Source: Acidimicrobiales bacterium (GTDB lineage: Bacteria; Actinomycetota; Acidimicrobiia; Acidimicrobiales; RAAP-2). Taken from it: a stretch of DNA of 56,430 nt. Below the pieces are notes generated by a model. That model worked only from the letters and a program-made list of their open reading frames with translations, ran no database searches and was not told where the DNA came from. Where the stretch lies: NCBI GenBank assembly GCA_030039755.1, contig JASHUY010000056.1:1-56430 (forward strand). The letters run 5' to 3'. Made by a program: the position numbers and the translations under genes. Shown here one piece after another: positions 41,101 to 50,436 of the stretch; position 1 is the first letter of the stretch; every line of letters starts with the position of its first letter.

Positions 41101-43146
41101 GTGCAGGTCGCTGAGCAGGAGGTGACGGCGACGCGTCATCCCCTCGAACCGCTCTCGGCCGACGAGATCGAGGCGGCGGCTGCCATCTTGAGGGGGCAGC
41201 GCGATCTCGGAGAGCACGCGCAGTTCGTCTACGTCACCCTGATGGAGCCGCCGAAGGACCGGGTCTACGCCTTCGATACCTCCGACTGCGCTCCTCTCGA
41301 CCGGGAGGCATTCGTCGTCCTGCGCGAGCGCGCACAGTGCGTGGTGTACGAGGCGGTCGTGTCCCTCACCGCACGAGAGGTCCTCTCGTGGCGGGAGGTC
41401 CCCGGGGTGCAGGCGCCGATCACCGAGGACGAGATCGCGCAGTACGAGCAGATCGTGAAGAGCGACCCCCGCTGGCAGGAGGCCATGAGGCGGCGGGGGG
41501 TCACCGACTTCAGCCGGGCGAGGCTCGATCCCTGGCCGGCCGGCTACTACGGACCGGCAGACGCACCCGAGCGGGTCCGGCTCCTCCGCCCGCTCACCTG
41601 GGTGGGGAGTGGGGCAGAGGGGGACAACGCCTACGCGAGACCGGTCGAGGGGCTGATCGTGCGGTTCGACCTCGGTCGGATGGAAGTGGACGAAGTCGAG
41701 GACCACGGCGTCGTCCCTCTCGCGCCACATTCAGGCAACTTCACAGCTCGGGGGATCAGCGCACCTGGCAACTTCCCGAGCTTCGGCCAAGGGCCGCGGA
41801 CCGATCTGCGACCGGTCGAGATCGTCCAGCCTTCGGGCCCGAGCTTCGAGGTCTCCGGGCACGAGGTTCGTTGGCAGCGTTGGCGACTTCACGTGGGTTT
41901 CACGCCCCGCGAGGGCCTCGTCCTGCACGACGTCGCCTATGTCGACCGGGGCGAGGTCCGGCCGATCCTCTACCGTGCCTCGCTCTCGGAGATGTTCATC
42001 CCCTACGGCGACCCTTCGCCCACCCACTACCGCAAGAACGTGTTCGACATGGGTGAGGCGGGCATCGGGCTGTTCGCCAACAGCCTGGAGCTCGGCTGCG
42101 ACTGCTTGGGCGAGATCTATTACTTCGACGGATGGGTGAACGACGGCCTTGGCCGCGCCGTACGGATCCCCAACGCGATCTGCATGCACGAAGAGGACGA
42201 CGGCGTGCTCTGGAAGCACACCGACTACCGGTCCGGGAGGGCGGAGGTCCGCCGCTCGCGTCGTCTCGTGCTCTCGATGTTCACGACGGTCGGGAACTAC
42301 GACTACGGCTTCTTCTGGTACTTCTACCAGGACGGGTCCATCGAGTACGAGGTGAAGCTGACCGGCGTGATCTCGACGGGATCCGTGCAGACCGGTGAGC
42401 AACCCCGGTACGGCACCCTGGTCGCGCCCGGCGTCTACGGGCCGAACCACCAGCACATCTTCTGCGTGCGTCTCGACATGGGGGTCGACGGGCCGAGCAA
42501 CACCGTCGTCGAGTGCGACTCGGTCCCGGTCGACCCCGAATCGGACAACCCCCACGGCAACGCCTGGGAGGTGTCGCGCACGCCGCTCCGACGGGAGTCC
42601 GAGGCACAGCGCCTGGCGGACACGAACGTGGGCCGCTTCTGGAGGATCGAGAACCCCAATCGCCGCAACGCTCTCGGCGGCCCGGTCGCGTACCGGCTGG
42701 AGCCCGGCCCCAGCACGCCGCCCCTGCAACGGCCCGACACCTACGCGATGAGGCGGGCGCAGTTCGCGACCCGGAACCTCTGGGTGACGGCGTACGACCC
42801 GGACGAGCGCTTCGCCGCGGGCGCCTACCCGTACCAGCACCCGGGAGGCGCCGGTCTGCCCGAGTGGGTCAAGGCCGACCGGCCGCTCGTGAACAGCGAC
42901 GTCGTGCTGTGGCACACGTTCGTCGCGCACCACGTCGTCCGGCCCGAGGACTGGCCGGTGATGCCGGTCACGACGGCCGGCTGCAAGCTGCGGCCCGACG
43001 GGTTCTTCGACGGCAACCCGAGCCTGGACGTACCCGAGCCGGCGAGCCACTCCTGCGATCACCACACGGCAGGTGCACATGTGACCGAGGCGGGTCACGC
43101 TGGAGACGACGCTCTCGAGCGGACCCGCGGGGGGAGGTTGTCATGA
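41101..43146 (+). CDS. Copper amine oxidase (primary-amine oxidase)
   Basis: 681 residues from GTG 41101, with GGAGG 8 bases upstream. N-terminal N2/N3 domains start at LEPLSADEIEAAAAIL. In the large C-terminal domain, the TPQ precursor is Tyr400 in TVGNYD, the copper ligands are His450 and His452 in NHQH plus a later His (probably in WHTFVAHHV), and the catalytic base is the Asp in KNVFDMGEAG. Such enzymes oxidise primary amines to aldehydes with release of NH3 and H2O2. There is no signal peptide, so this one is cytoplasmic. It overlaps the binding protein gene (ATGA), tying amine oxidation to uptake by the transporter. All key residues are present. Confidence 0.95.
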   Translation: MQVAEQEVTATRHPLEPLSADEIEAAAAILRGQRDLGEHAQFVYVTLMEPPKDRVYAFDTSDCAPLDREAFVVLRERAQCVVYEAVVSLTAREVLSWREVPGVQAPITEDEIAQYEQIVKSDPRWQEAMRRRGVTDFSRARLDPWPAGYYGPADAPERVRLLRPLTWVGSGAEGDNAYARPVEGLIVRFDLGRMEVDEVEDHGVVPLAPHSGNFTARGISAPGNFPSFGQGPRTDLRPVEIVQPSGPSFEVSGHEVRWQRWRLHVGFTPREGLVLHDVAYVDRGEVRPILYRASLSEMFIPYGDPSPTHYRKNVFDMGEAGIGLFANSLELGCDCLGEIYYFDGWVNDGLGRAVRIPNAICMHEEDDGVLWKHTDYRSGRAEVRRSRRLVLSMFTTVGNYDYGFFWYFYQDGSIEYEVKLTGVISTGSVQTGEQPRYGTLVAPGVYGPNHQHIFCVRLDMGVDGPSNTVVECDSVPVDPESDNPHGNAWEVSRTPLRRESEAQRLADTNVGRFWRIENPNRRNALGGPVAYRLEPGPSTPPLQRPDTYAMRRAQFATRNLWVTAYDPDERFAAGAYPYQHPGGAGLPEWVKADRPLVNSDVVLWHTFVAHHVVRPEDWPVMPVTTAGCKLRPDGFFDGNPSLDVPEPASHSCDHHTAGAHVTEAGHAGDDALERTRGGRLS

Positions 43147-44819
43147 CCACACGATTCCGCACCCGTGCACCGTCTTCACGCGTGCGTGCGTACGGCGCGC
43201 TCCTGACCGCCGCCGCGGTCCTCGTCGGCTGGTGCGGGATGTCGTCGGCGACCGCGAAGGGGGGCTCGACGAGCCGGCCCGCCCCCGTCCACCTCGTGAC
43301 CACAACGCCGTCCCCGAGGGGTGACCTGTCGTCTGCGACGTGGGACCTCCCCTACGGCCAGCCGACATCGCTCGACTACGTAAAGGCCGGCACATTCTCA
43401 CCGGACATCCTGGTCGAGAACATGTGCACAGACCTCGTGCGGCTCACTCCGACCTGGCAGTACAAGCCCAGCCTCGCGAAGTCCTGGAAGTACACGAACT
43501 CGACGACGCTCGTCTTCACAATCCGCCAGGGCGTCCACTTCTGGAACGGGCACGAGCTGACCTCGGCCGACGTCGCGTACAGCATGCTCCGCAACATGAC
43601 AGCGAAGGACGCCCCCGTGAACGGCGTGTTCTACAAGTTCGTGAAGAGCATCGCCGTCACCGGCCCCTTCCAGGTGACCGTGCACTTCACCAAGCCCGAC
43701 GAGCTTTTCATCAAGGAGATGGCGACCGTCGCCGGAGCCATCGCCGAGAAGTCGTACATCGAGGCAAAGGGTTCCTCCTACGGCACCGCCACCGGCGGCG
43801 TCATGTGCACCGGCCCCTACGAGCTCACAACGTGGAGCTCGGGGAACGACATCGTCCTGAAGGCGAACCCCAGCTTCTGGACACCGGGCTACAGGCCGAA
43901 GATCAAGACGATCACGGTGAAGTTCATCACGACAACGTCGACGCTCGCGAGCGAGCTGCTCACCGGCGAGATCACAGGCACCTACGAGGTCCCCGCGCCC
44001 GCCTACCCTGAGCTCGAGTCGGCGACCTCGGGGAAGCTGTACTTCGGGAAGAGCCTGAAGGTCCTCGGGTTCGGACCGATGACACCGAACGGTCCCCAGA
44101 CGAACCCGAAGATCCGCCAGGCCCTCAGCCTGGCGATCAACCGGCCCGCGCTCGCCTCGGTGCTCTACGAGGGTGCTGCGGTGCCCGAAAAGACCCTCAC
44201 GCCCGTGACCGCGTGGACACCCGCCGAGGAGTCCGTCTACGAAGCGGCCTACGCGAAGCTGCCTTCGCTGGCTCCGGACCTCGCCGAGGCGCGAAAGCTC
44301 GTCAAATCGGTCCCGGACCACACGCGGACCATGACCATGGCGCTGCTGGCGGGGACACAGACGATGGCCGAGGCGGCGACCGAGGTCCAGCAGGCAGCCA
44401 CGTCCATCGGGCTCAGCGTGAAGCTGGACGAGCTGCAGACGACCTCCTTCCTGGACGCCCTCTACGAGCCCCAGTACCGCAAGGGGCTGGACTTCTTCTT
44501 CTCGACCGGCTACCTCGACGTGACCGACCCGCTCGACTATCTCTCGGAGTTCATCGGGAAGACAGCGGACTTCAACTGGGCCCACTACGTGAACGCGACG
44601 GTCACACAAGACGTGACAAAGGCGTTCAGCACCTTCACAGACGCGGCCCGCGCCCACCTCATCACCGAAGCGCAGGCGGTCTACACGAGCGACGAGTTCT
44701 ACATTCCGCTGCTGGGCCCGGACGAGGCGCTCTTCATGAACAAGAAGATCACCGGGGCTCCTGCGTCGTTCGCGTACATCTACGAACCCTGCCTCGCCAA
44801 GCTGGGGGCCGCGAAGTGA
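43143..44819 (+). CDS. Oligopeptide-type ABC solute-binding protein (family 5)
   Basis: 558 residues from ATG 43143, overlapping the oxidase stop. Signal peptide with AYGALLTAAAVLVGWCGMSSATA. The mature protein follows family 5: PTSLDYVKAGTFSPDILVENMCTDLVRLTPTWQYKPSLAKSW, VFTIRQGVHFWNGHELTSADV, NPKIRQALSLAINRPAL, and a C-terminal FYIPLLGPDEALF. Family members bind peptides, nickel, opines or other amines. The amine oxidase start of the operon suggests an amine-containing ligand. ACA is used very often for Thr, unlike in the oxidase gene before it. Confidence 0.92.
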   Translation: MTTRFRTRAPSSRVRAYGALLTAAAVLVGWCGMSSATAKGGSTSRPAPVHLVTTTPSPRGDLSSATWDLPYGQPTSLDYVKAGTFSPDILVENMCTDLVRLTPTWQYKPSLAKSWKYTNSTTLVFTIRQGVHFWNGHELTSADVAYSMLRNMTAKDAPVNGVFYKFVKSIAVTGPFQVTVHFTKPDELFIKEMATVAGAIAEKSYIEAKGSSYGTATGGVMCTGPYELTTWSSGNDIVLKANPSFWTPGYRPKIKTITVKFITTTSTLASELLTGEITGTYEVPAPAYPELESATSGKLYFGKSLKVLGFGPMTPNGPQTNPKIRQALSLAINRPALASVLYEGAAVPEKTLTPVTAWTPAEESVYEAAYAKLPSLAPDLAEARKLVKSVPDHTRTMTMALLAGTQTMAEAATEVQQAATSIGLSVKLDELQTTSFLDALYEPQYRKGLDFFFSTGYLDVTDPLDYLSEFIGKTADFNWAHYVNATVTQDVTKAFSTFTDAARAHLITEAQAVYTSDEFYIPLLGPDEALFMNKKITGAPASFAYIYEPCLAKLGAAK

Positions 44820-44867
44820 CCGACGTCGCGCAGATCGGCTGCCCTTCTCGGCGCGAGCCTCGCTGGA

Positions 44868-44907
44868 GCGTCCGGAGCTCCTAGTTGCATTGCGGAGCTC
44901 CGGACGC
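44868..44907 (+). terminator. Intra-operon hairpin after the oligopeptide-binding protein gene
   Basis: GCGTCCGGAGCTCC (44868-44881) pairs perfectly over 14 bp with 44894-44907 around a 12-base loop. It stands about 50 bases after the binding-protein stop and 136 before the permease. As in the sugar operon, it probably protects the upstream message or causes partial termination. Confidence 0.75.
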
Positions 44908-45043
44908 CGAGGCACAGCCGGACGATCCTGCCTGTGACGTGGAACCGGTCACCGAGCTGCAGATGTCAACGAGCGCCGCAGGCGTCCAGGTGGCACCATT
45001 GGCCGTGGACCGGGCCCTCACCGCGAGCTGAGGGGCGGGGGGA

Positions 45044-45979
45044 ATGGTTCGCGTCCTTGTCGAGCGCCTCGTCGGGCTGGTCCTCACCCTTCTCGTCGGG
45101 AGCTTCCTCATCTACGGGGCCATGTACCTCGCGCCCGGGACACCTGCCGCCGTCGTCGCGGGCGGGCACGCCACTTCGTCCGAGCTGCAGTCGATCAGGC
45201 ACCAGCTCCACCTGAACGAGCCGTTCTTCGTCCGGTACTGGGACTGGCTCGACGGCGTCCTTCACGGGAACCTCGGGAGGTCGTTCGTCTACCGGGAGCC
45301 GGTGACCCTGTTGCTGTCGGGCCGGGTGATGAACACCGTCTTCCTGGTCGTCTTCGCGGCCCTGCTCATCATCACCGGCGGCGTGGTCCTCGGTCTTTTG
45401 GCCGCGCTGCGCCGGCGGCTCGGCATCGTGATCACCGCCGGCATGAGCGTCGGGCTCGCCGTCCCGTCCTTCGTCGCCGCGATCGTCCTGATCAGCGTCT
45501 TCGCGGTGGACCTCAAGTGGTTCCCCGCCGCCAGCACGGGCACAGGTTTCTTCGGGCAGCTGCACCACATGACGCTTCCGGCGATCGCCCTCGCGCTGTC
45601 GTGGCTCGCGTTCACGGGGCAGCTCACGAAGGCGGCCGTCCGGGAAGAGCTCGCAAAGGACCAGGTCGAGACGGCACAGAGCCGGGGGATCAAACCCCGT
45701 CACGTCGTCACCCGCCACGTGCTGCGCAACGCCCTCATCCCCATCACCACCGTGTCGGGGATCACGGTCGCGGGCCTCATCGCCGGGGACGTCGTCGTCG
45801 AGCAGGCGTTCGGGATCAACGGGCTGGGTTCCTTCCTCGTGCAGGCCGTCGAGCAGAAGGACTTCGCGTCCGTCCAGGCGGTGGCGCTCATCCTCGTGAC
45901 CGCGTTCGTCGTCGTGAACGGCATCGTCGACGTGGGGAACCGCTTCCTCGACCCGCGTCTGCGGGAACCGGTGGTCTGA
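45044..45979 (+). CDS. Oligopeptide/dipeptide ABC permease 1 (DppB/OppB type)
   Basis: 311 residues from ATG 45044, with GGCGGGGGGA before it. First helix LVGLVLTLLVGSFLIYGAMYLAPG, then the long periplasmic loop with HLNEPFFVRYWDWLDGVLHGNLGRSFVY, then five more helices. The ATPase-contact (EAA) loop is VETAQSRGIKPRHVVTRHVLRNALIP. It forms the channel with the protein encoded at 45981. Confidence 0.94.
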   Translation: MVRVLVERLVGLVLTLLVGSFLIYGAMYLAPGTPAAVVAGGHATSSELQSIRHQLHLNEPFFVRYWDWLDGVLHGNLGRSFVYREPVTLLLSGRVMNTVFLVVFAALLIITGGVVLGLLAALRRRLGIVITAGMSVGLAVPSFVAAIVLISVFAVDLKWFPAASTGTGFFGQLHHMTLPAIALALSWLAFTGQLTKAAVREELAKDQVETAQSRGIKPRHVVTRHVLRNALIPITTVSGITVAGLIAGDVVVEQAFGINGLGSFLVQAVEQKDFASVQAVALILVTAFVVVNGIVDVGNRFLDPRLREPVV

Positions 45980-45980
45980 G

Positions 45981-46844
45981 GTGGCCACGGCCGCAGCCGC
46001 CAAGGAGCAACTCTTCCCCTCCGCGCGCCGGCGGCGGAACCTCGACCCGGTGATCCTGGCGGCGGGCGCCTTCATCGGCGTGCTCGTCCTCGTCGCCATC
46101 CTCGCCCCGTGGATAGCCCCCTACAACCCGAACGCCGCGACAATCCTCGCGGCGAACCAGGGGGTGTCCGCGGCACACTGGCTCGGAACGGACCCGACGG
46201 GGCGCGACCTGCTCTCCCGGCTGATCTGGGGGGCGCGCCTCAGCCTGCTCGGACCTGCGCTGATCGTCCTCATCGCGACCGCCCTCGGCACGGTGCTCGC
46301 GATCGCGTCCGCGTGGATCGGCGGCCTCTTCGACCAGCTCGTCTCCCGGGTGATGGACCTGCTCTTCGCGTTCCCCGGCCTCGTGCTCGCCATGATCGCC
46401 GTCGCGATGTTCGGCAAGGGCCTCGTCGCGCCCGTCGTCGCCCTCTCCATCGCCTACACGCCGTACATCACGCGGGTCCTGCGATCCGCCGCCTCGCGAG
46501 AGCGGAGCCTCCCCTACGTCGCCGCCTGCTACGTGGGCGGCGTCTCGGCACGGTCCATCTGCTCACGGCACCTGCTGCCGAACGTCTTCCCGTTGCTCCT
46601 CACCCAGTCGACCATCTCGTTCGGGTCCGCGCTCGTCACACTGGCCGCGGTGTCGTACCTCGGGCTCGGGATACAGCCGCCGACGGCCACATGGGGGTTC
46701 ATGGTCTCGACAGGCCAGTCCTCCATCCTCGCCGGCCATCCCGCCGAATCCCTCGAGGCGGGGATCCTCATCGTCGTCACGGTGGTCGCCTTCAACCTGC
46801 TCGGCGACCGGCTGGCCGGCCGCCGATCGCTCCAGGCGCTGTGA
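45981..46844 (+). CDS. Oligopeptide/dipeptide ABC permease 2 (DppC/OppC type)
   Basis: 287 residues from GTG 45981, two bases after the first permease stop. A basic N-terminus (SARRRRNLDP) leads into the first helix, followed by HWLGTDPTGRDLLSRLIWGARLSL, the standard DppC signature, and the contact loop YVAACYVGGVSARSICSRHLLPNVFPLL. Six membrane segments in all. It ends in GTGA, the start of the ATPase gene. Confidence 0.94.
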   Translation: MATAAAAKEQLFPSARRRRNLDPVILAAGAFIGVLVLVAILAPWIAPYNPNAATILAANQGVSAAHWLGTDPTGRDLLSRLIWGARLSLLGPALIVLIATALGTVLAIASAWIGGLFDQLVSRVMDLLFAFPGLVLAMIAVAMFGKGLVAPVVALSIAYTPYITRVLRSAASRERSLPYVAACYVGGVSARSICSRHLLPNVFPLLLTQSTISFGSALVTLAAVSYLGLGIQPPTATWGFMVSTGQSSILAGHPAESLEAGILIVVTVVAFNLLGDRLAGRRSLQAL

Positions 46845-47848
46845 CGCTCCTCGAGGTCGATCACCTCTCACTCGACCTCCCGGTCGACCGGGAACCCCGG
46901 CGGATCATCCACGACGTCACCTTGGAGCTTGACGACGGCGAGGCAGTCGGGCTCGTCGGCGAGTCCGGCGCCGGCAAGTCGATGACCTCGCGCGCCGTGA
47001 TCCGGCTCCTCCCGCAAAACGCACGAATCGGCGGGGACATCGTCTTCGACGGTCGCTCCGTGCTCGCGATGGACCGCAGGCTCCTCGCCACCTACCGCTC
47101 GAGGGACGTCGCGATGATCTTCCAGGATCCGAAGTCCCACATCAACCCCGTCCGGACGGTCGGTGCGTTCCTGATCGAAGCGCTCGTCGAGCGAGGCGAT
47201 CGGCGCGCCGACGCCCTCGCCGTGGTCAGCGAACTGCTCGACACGGTCGGCATTCGCGAGATCCCACACCGATTGCGCCAGTACCCGCACGAGCTGTCGG
47301 GCGGCATGTTGCAGCGCGTGATGATCGCGGCCGCGCTCGCGGTCCAGCCGCGCCTGTTGCTCGCCGACGAGCCGACGACCGCCCTCGACGTCACCACCCA
47401 GGCGAACGTGATGGCGCACCTGGACGTGCAACGGCGGAACCGGGGGCTCGCGATGCTCTTCGTGACCCACGACCTCGAGCTGGCGGCATCCGTGTGCGAT
47501 CGCATCGCAGTGATGTACGCAGGGTGTCTCGTGGAAGTGTGTGCCGCGTCGAGCATCCACGACCGGGTGCTGCACCCCTATACCGCCGGCCTGCTCGCAT
47601 CCCGACCCCGTGTGACGAGTCGCACCGCCCGCCTGCCGGTCATCCCGGGGCGCCCGCAGGCTGCGTACGAGCTCGGGGAGGGGTGCCCGTTCCTGTCGCG
47701 CTGCCCGTACGCGCTGGACATCTGCCGCACGACGCGACCGGAGCTGCGGGTCGTCGGCTCCTCGAGAGTCGCGTGTCACCGGGCGGAGGAGCTGAGCGGG
47801 TGCCTGACCGACGGCCGGGCTGCGGACCGGCCGGGCGTGCATGCCTGA
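46841..47848 (+). CDS. Oligopeptide/dipeptide ABC ATPase 1 (DppD/OppD type)
   Basis: 335 residues from GTG 46841, overlapping the permease stop. Walker A GESGAGKS, Q-loop MIFQDPKSHINP, signature LSGGMLQRVMIAAALA, Walker B LLLADEPTTALD and H-loop VTHDLE. The C-terminal peptide-transporter domain has the Cys-rich CPFLSRCPYALDIC, which in relatives binds an iron-sulfur cluster. The frame open upstream of 46841 is a shadow of the permease gene. Confidence 0.94.
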   Translation: MTLLEVDHLSLDLPVDREPRRIIHDVTLELDDGEAVGLVGESGAGKSMTSRAVIRLLPQNARIGGDIVFDGRSVLAMDRRLLATYRSRDVAMIFQDPKSHINPVRTVGAFLIEALVERGDRRADALAVVSELLDTVGIREIPHRLRQYPHELSGGMLQRVMIAAALAVQPRLLLADEPTTALDVTTQANVMAHLDVQRRNRGLAMLFVTHDLELAASVCDRIAVMYAGCLVEVCAASSIHDRVLHPYTAGLLASRPRVTSRTARLPVIPGRPQAAYELGEGCPFLSRCPYALDICRTTRPELRVVGSSRVACHRAEELSGCLTDGRAADRPGVHA

Positions 47849-48695
47849 GACGGCCCCGCCGGCCGTCGAGGTCCGCAACCTCGTGAAGGTGTTCCACCTC
47901 CGCCGGGCCCGAGGGGCGCGGCGCCGCTCGGTGAAGAGCCTCGTGGCGGTGGACCACGTCTCGTTCTCGGTCGGGCAGGGCAGGTCGCTCGCGGTCGTGG
48001 GCGAGTCGGGGTCCGGAAAGACGACGCTCGCCCGGATGGTGGTCGGCCTCGAGCGCCCGACGAGCGGGGAGATCGCCGTCGGGGGACGTGAACGGCGCTC
48101 GACCCGGGTCGGTTCCCGCGAGCGGCGGCACCGGGCCCGCGAGGTGCAGATCGTCTTCCAGGACCCGTACTCGTCGCTCGACCCGCGCCAGACGGTGGGT
48201 CGCTGCATCGAGGAGATGCTCCGTCTCCACTTCGACGCGGACCGGGCGGGTCGTCTCACCCGCGTCGCCGAGCTGCTCGACCAGGTGGGGCTCGACGAGC
48301 GTCACGCGCCCGCCTACCCGAGGGCCCTGTCAGGCGGGCAGCGCCAGCGGGTGGCGATCGCCAGGGCGCTCGCCTGCGAACCGAGGGTGCTCATCTGCGA
48401 CGAGGCCGTCGCGTCCCTCGACGTCTCGATCCAGGCGCAGGTGCTGAACCTGCTCTCCGACATACGCGACAGGATCGGCGTCAGCTACCTGTTCATCTCC
48501 CACGACCTCGCCGTCGTCCGGCAGGTGAGCGACGAGATCCTCGTCATGAAGAACGGACGGGTCGTCGAGCACGGCCCCACCGACCGGGTGCTCGACGAGC
48601 CCGCCGACACGTACACGAAGCTCCTGCTCTCGGCCATTCCCAGGCCTGGGTGGCACCCGGTCGCCGAGTCGGATCCCCAGCCCGTCGCCACATAG
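47841..48695 (+). CDS. Oligopeptide/dipeptide ABC ATPase 2 (DppF/OppF type)
   Basis: 284 residues from ATG 47841, overlapping ATPase 1 by 8 bases. Opening VEVRNLVKVFHLRR, Walker A GESGSGKT, Q-loop IVFQDPYSSLDPRQTVG, signature LSGGQRQRVAIARALA, Walker B VLICDEAVASLD (DEA instead of DEP, which occurs in this subfamily) and H-loop ISHDLAVV. It completes a five-protein importer with the binding protein and permeases. It ends shortly after the ATPase core and lacks the Cys-rich tail of ATPase 1. Confidence 0.94.
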   Translation: MPETAPPAVEVRNLVKVFHLRRARGARRRSVKSLVAVDHVSFSVGQGRSLAVVGESGSGKTTLARMVVGLERPTSGEIAVGGRERRSTRVGSRERRHRAREVQIVFQDPYSSLDPRQTVGRCIEEMLRLHFDADRAGRLTRVAELLDQVGLDERHAPAYPRALSGGQRQRVAIARALACEPRVLICDEAVASLDVSIQAQVLNLLSDIRDRIGVSYLFISHDLAVVRQVSDEILVMKNGRVVEHGPTDRVLDEPADTYTKLLLSAIPRPGWHPVAESDPQPVAT

Positions 48696-48752
48696 GCGCC
48701 GGAGCCGCACGGGCACCGGGAGAGGAGGGGCCACACAAGTCGTGACCCGGGT

Positions 48753-48779
48753 CCGTACCTGCGCAGTACGGTCAGGGGC
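48753..48779 (+). promoter_or_regulatory. Inverted repeat and possible near-leaderless promoter of the DinB gene
   Basis: CCGTAC (48753-48758) and GTACGG (48766-48771) form a perfect inverted repeat. TACGGT (48767-48772) is a TANNNT -10 placed 7 bases before the ATG, the spacing of leaderless actinobacterial genes. CAGGGG before the ATG could instead be a ribosome site. Confidence 0.45.
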
Positions 48780-49316
48780 ATGACCGAACCCGAGTGGACC
48801 GCCCCGATGCCCGAACGTGCAGAGCCCGACCTCGTCAGCACAGAACGGGTGGCGCTCGACCAGTGGGTCGACTACCACCGCGCCACCCTGCTCACCAAGT
48901 GCGGGGGACTGACCGCCGAGCAGCTCAAGCGCCGCTCCGTGCCGCCGTCGGCCCTCTCCCTCCTCGGCCTCGTGCGCCACATGACCCTCGTCGAACGCTG
49001 GTGGTTCCGCATGCACGCCGCGCAAGAGGACGTCCGCCTCCTCTACACAGTCGAGGAGAGCTCGACAGCCGACTTCGACGATCTCGACGACGCCGACGCC
49101 GCGGCCAACCTGGAGGCCTACCGGGAAGAGCTCGACGCCGCCCGGGCGGCCGTGGCAGGAAAGAGCCTGGACCTGGTCGTGCCGAGCCGCGGCGACCACC
49201 CCGAGCGCACCCGGGACATCCGGTGGATCTACCTGCACATGCTGGAGGAGTACGCGCGCCACAACGGCCACGCGGACCTCCTGCGCGAGTCGATCGACGG
49301 CGCGACCGGGGACTGA
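48780..49316 (+). CDS. DinB-superfamily (DUF664-type) protein
   Basis: 178 residues from ATG 48780. A four-helix-bundle protein with the three metal-site histidines expected of the family: LLGLVRHMTLVERWWF, then the C-terminal WIYLHMLEEYARHNGHADLL. Many actinobacterial relatives are thiol-dependent enzymes using mycothiol or bacillithiol, but the substrate here is unknown. It stands alone after the Opp operon. It is the one clearly cytoplasmic gene with several ACA codons. Confidence 0.88.
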   Translation: MTEPEWTAPMPERAEPDLVSTERVALDQWVDYHRATLLTKCGGLTAEQLKRRSVPPSALSLLGLVRHMTLVERWWFRMHAAQEDVRLLYTVEESSTADFDDLDDADAAANLEAYREELDAARAAVAGKSLDLVVPSRGDHPERTRDIRWIYLHMLEEYARHNGHADLLRESIDGATGD

Positions 49317-49643
49317 GCTCACCCCGACCGCGTGCGATTCGCAGGATTGCGATTCGCAGGGTTGCGATTCGCAGGATTGCGAACTGCGCACGACGACGGC
49401 ACCTCCACCTCGTGGACCCGTACTTCGCCGCATGGCTACGGCGCGTATGACCGGTGCTGGGGGGAGCCGGCCGTGGCGCATCGAGGCGCACAGGATCGAC
49501 ATGATCGCCGACGACGAACGCCGCGGGAGGCCGTCCGACATGTTCTCGATCTGGTTCGCCGCGAACGCCAGCGTGCTCGCGGCACCTACGGCGGCTACCC
49601 GCGACCTGCCCGTCCGGCGGCGAGCTCGAGCGCGCGCCGGGGA
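49317..49643. repeat. Intergenic region with 15-bp tandem repeat, three units
   Basis: Three units of GATTCGCAGGATTGC (49336-49350, 49351-49365 with one change, 49366-49380) follow the DinB stop directly. The rest of the gap has no supported gene; plus-strand open frames there are shadows of the TetR gene. Confidence 0.8.
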
Positions 49644-50255
49644 TCAGCCCATCGCCACGCCGGCCCGCAGGAGCGCGAGGACGAGGAGGGTCATCGCCCG
49701 GCGGGTGCGGACCGCCGAGAGCCGTTGGACGCGGCGCAGCCGGTCCCAGGAGTCGAAGGACAAGCCTGCGAGCAGCAGCTGGAAGAGATCGCCCGAGCAC
49801 GGGGCAACGGCGCCTCCCGCTCCCGCCGTGCCGGCGAGCTCGGAGCCGAACGTCACACGGACGTGCTCTGCGAGCGTCGAGTCGGCGATCGCGAGCGCCC
49901 CGGGGAGGGAGGGCATCGACTGCGCCATCGCGCGGGCCGCTCGCCACATGGGCGCGATCACCTCGTACGTGCGGGCCCACTGGTGCACGGTCCGCTCGAC
50001 CCGCTGTGCCATGGGGCTTTTCGCGTCGATGGGTGCCAGCCCGTCGACGTGCTCGACGGTCAGGCGGACGACCGCCAGCCGGTAGATGTCCTCGAGGCTC
50101 TCGAAGTGGTGGAAGACGAGACGGAGCGATACCTCCGCACGCTCTGCGACGGCCCGCGCCGTCGGCGCGGCCGTCCCGTCAGCGACGAGCTCGACGAGGG
50201 CGTCGGCGATCCGACGTTGAGAGTCCCGGCCCCGTTGGGTCGTCCCGCGCGGCAT
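49644..50255 (-). CDS. TetR-family regulator
   Basis: 203 residues from ATG 50255 (MPRGTTQRGRDSQRR), the normal position just before the DNA-binding domain. The helix-turn-helix is DSQRRIADALVELVADGTAAPTARAVAERAEVSLRLVFHHFESLEDIYRLAV. The ligand domain ends in helices rich in Leu and Arg. The neighbour upstream is a PAS-LuxR gene on the same strand. Target genes unknown. Confidence 0.88.
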   Translation of the reverse strand: MPRGTTQRGRDSQRRIADALVELVADGTAAPTARAVAERAEVSLRLVFHHFESLEDIYRLAVVRLTVEHVDGLAPIDAKSPMAQRVERTVHQWARTYEVIAPMWRAARAMAQSMPSLPGALAIADSTLAEHVRVTFGSELAGTAGAGGAVAPCSGDLFQLLLAGLSFDSWDRLRRVQRLSAVRTRRAMTLLVLALLRAGVAMG

Positions 50256-50436
50256 TACGGCGTCCCTGCCAAGACGCCCCCTGAGGTCCTGCAGCGCACC
50301 GGCCCGCGCGGCGCGACCGGGGTCGCGCGCTGCACGTGCACGCCATACATCATCGAGGGCTCCTGGCGGGATCAGGACGGGCAGATCGCCGCTTTCCCTA
50401 GATGAAGCGTCCGAATCACCCTCGAAGGCCACCCCG

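Noticed and set aside
49432-50085. Plus-strand ORF of 217 aa
   Set aside because: It is antisense to the TetR gene beyond 49644 and has no motif or ribosome site.
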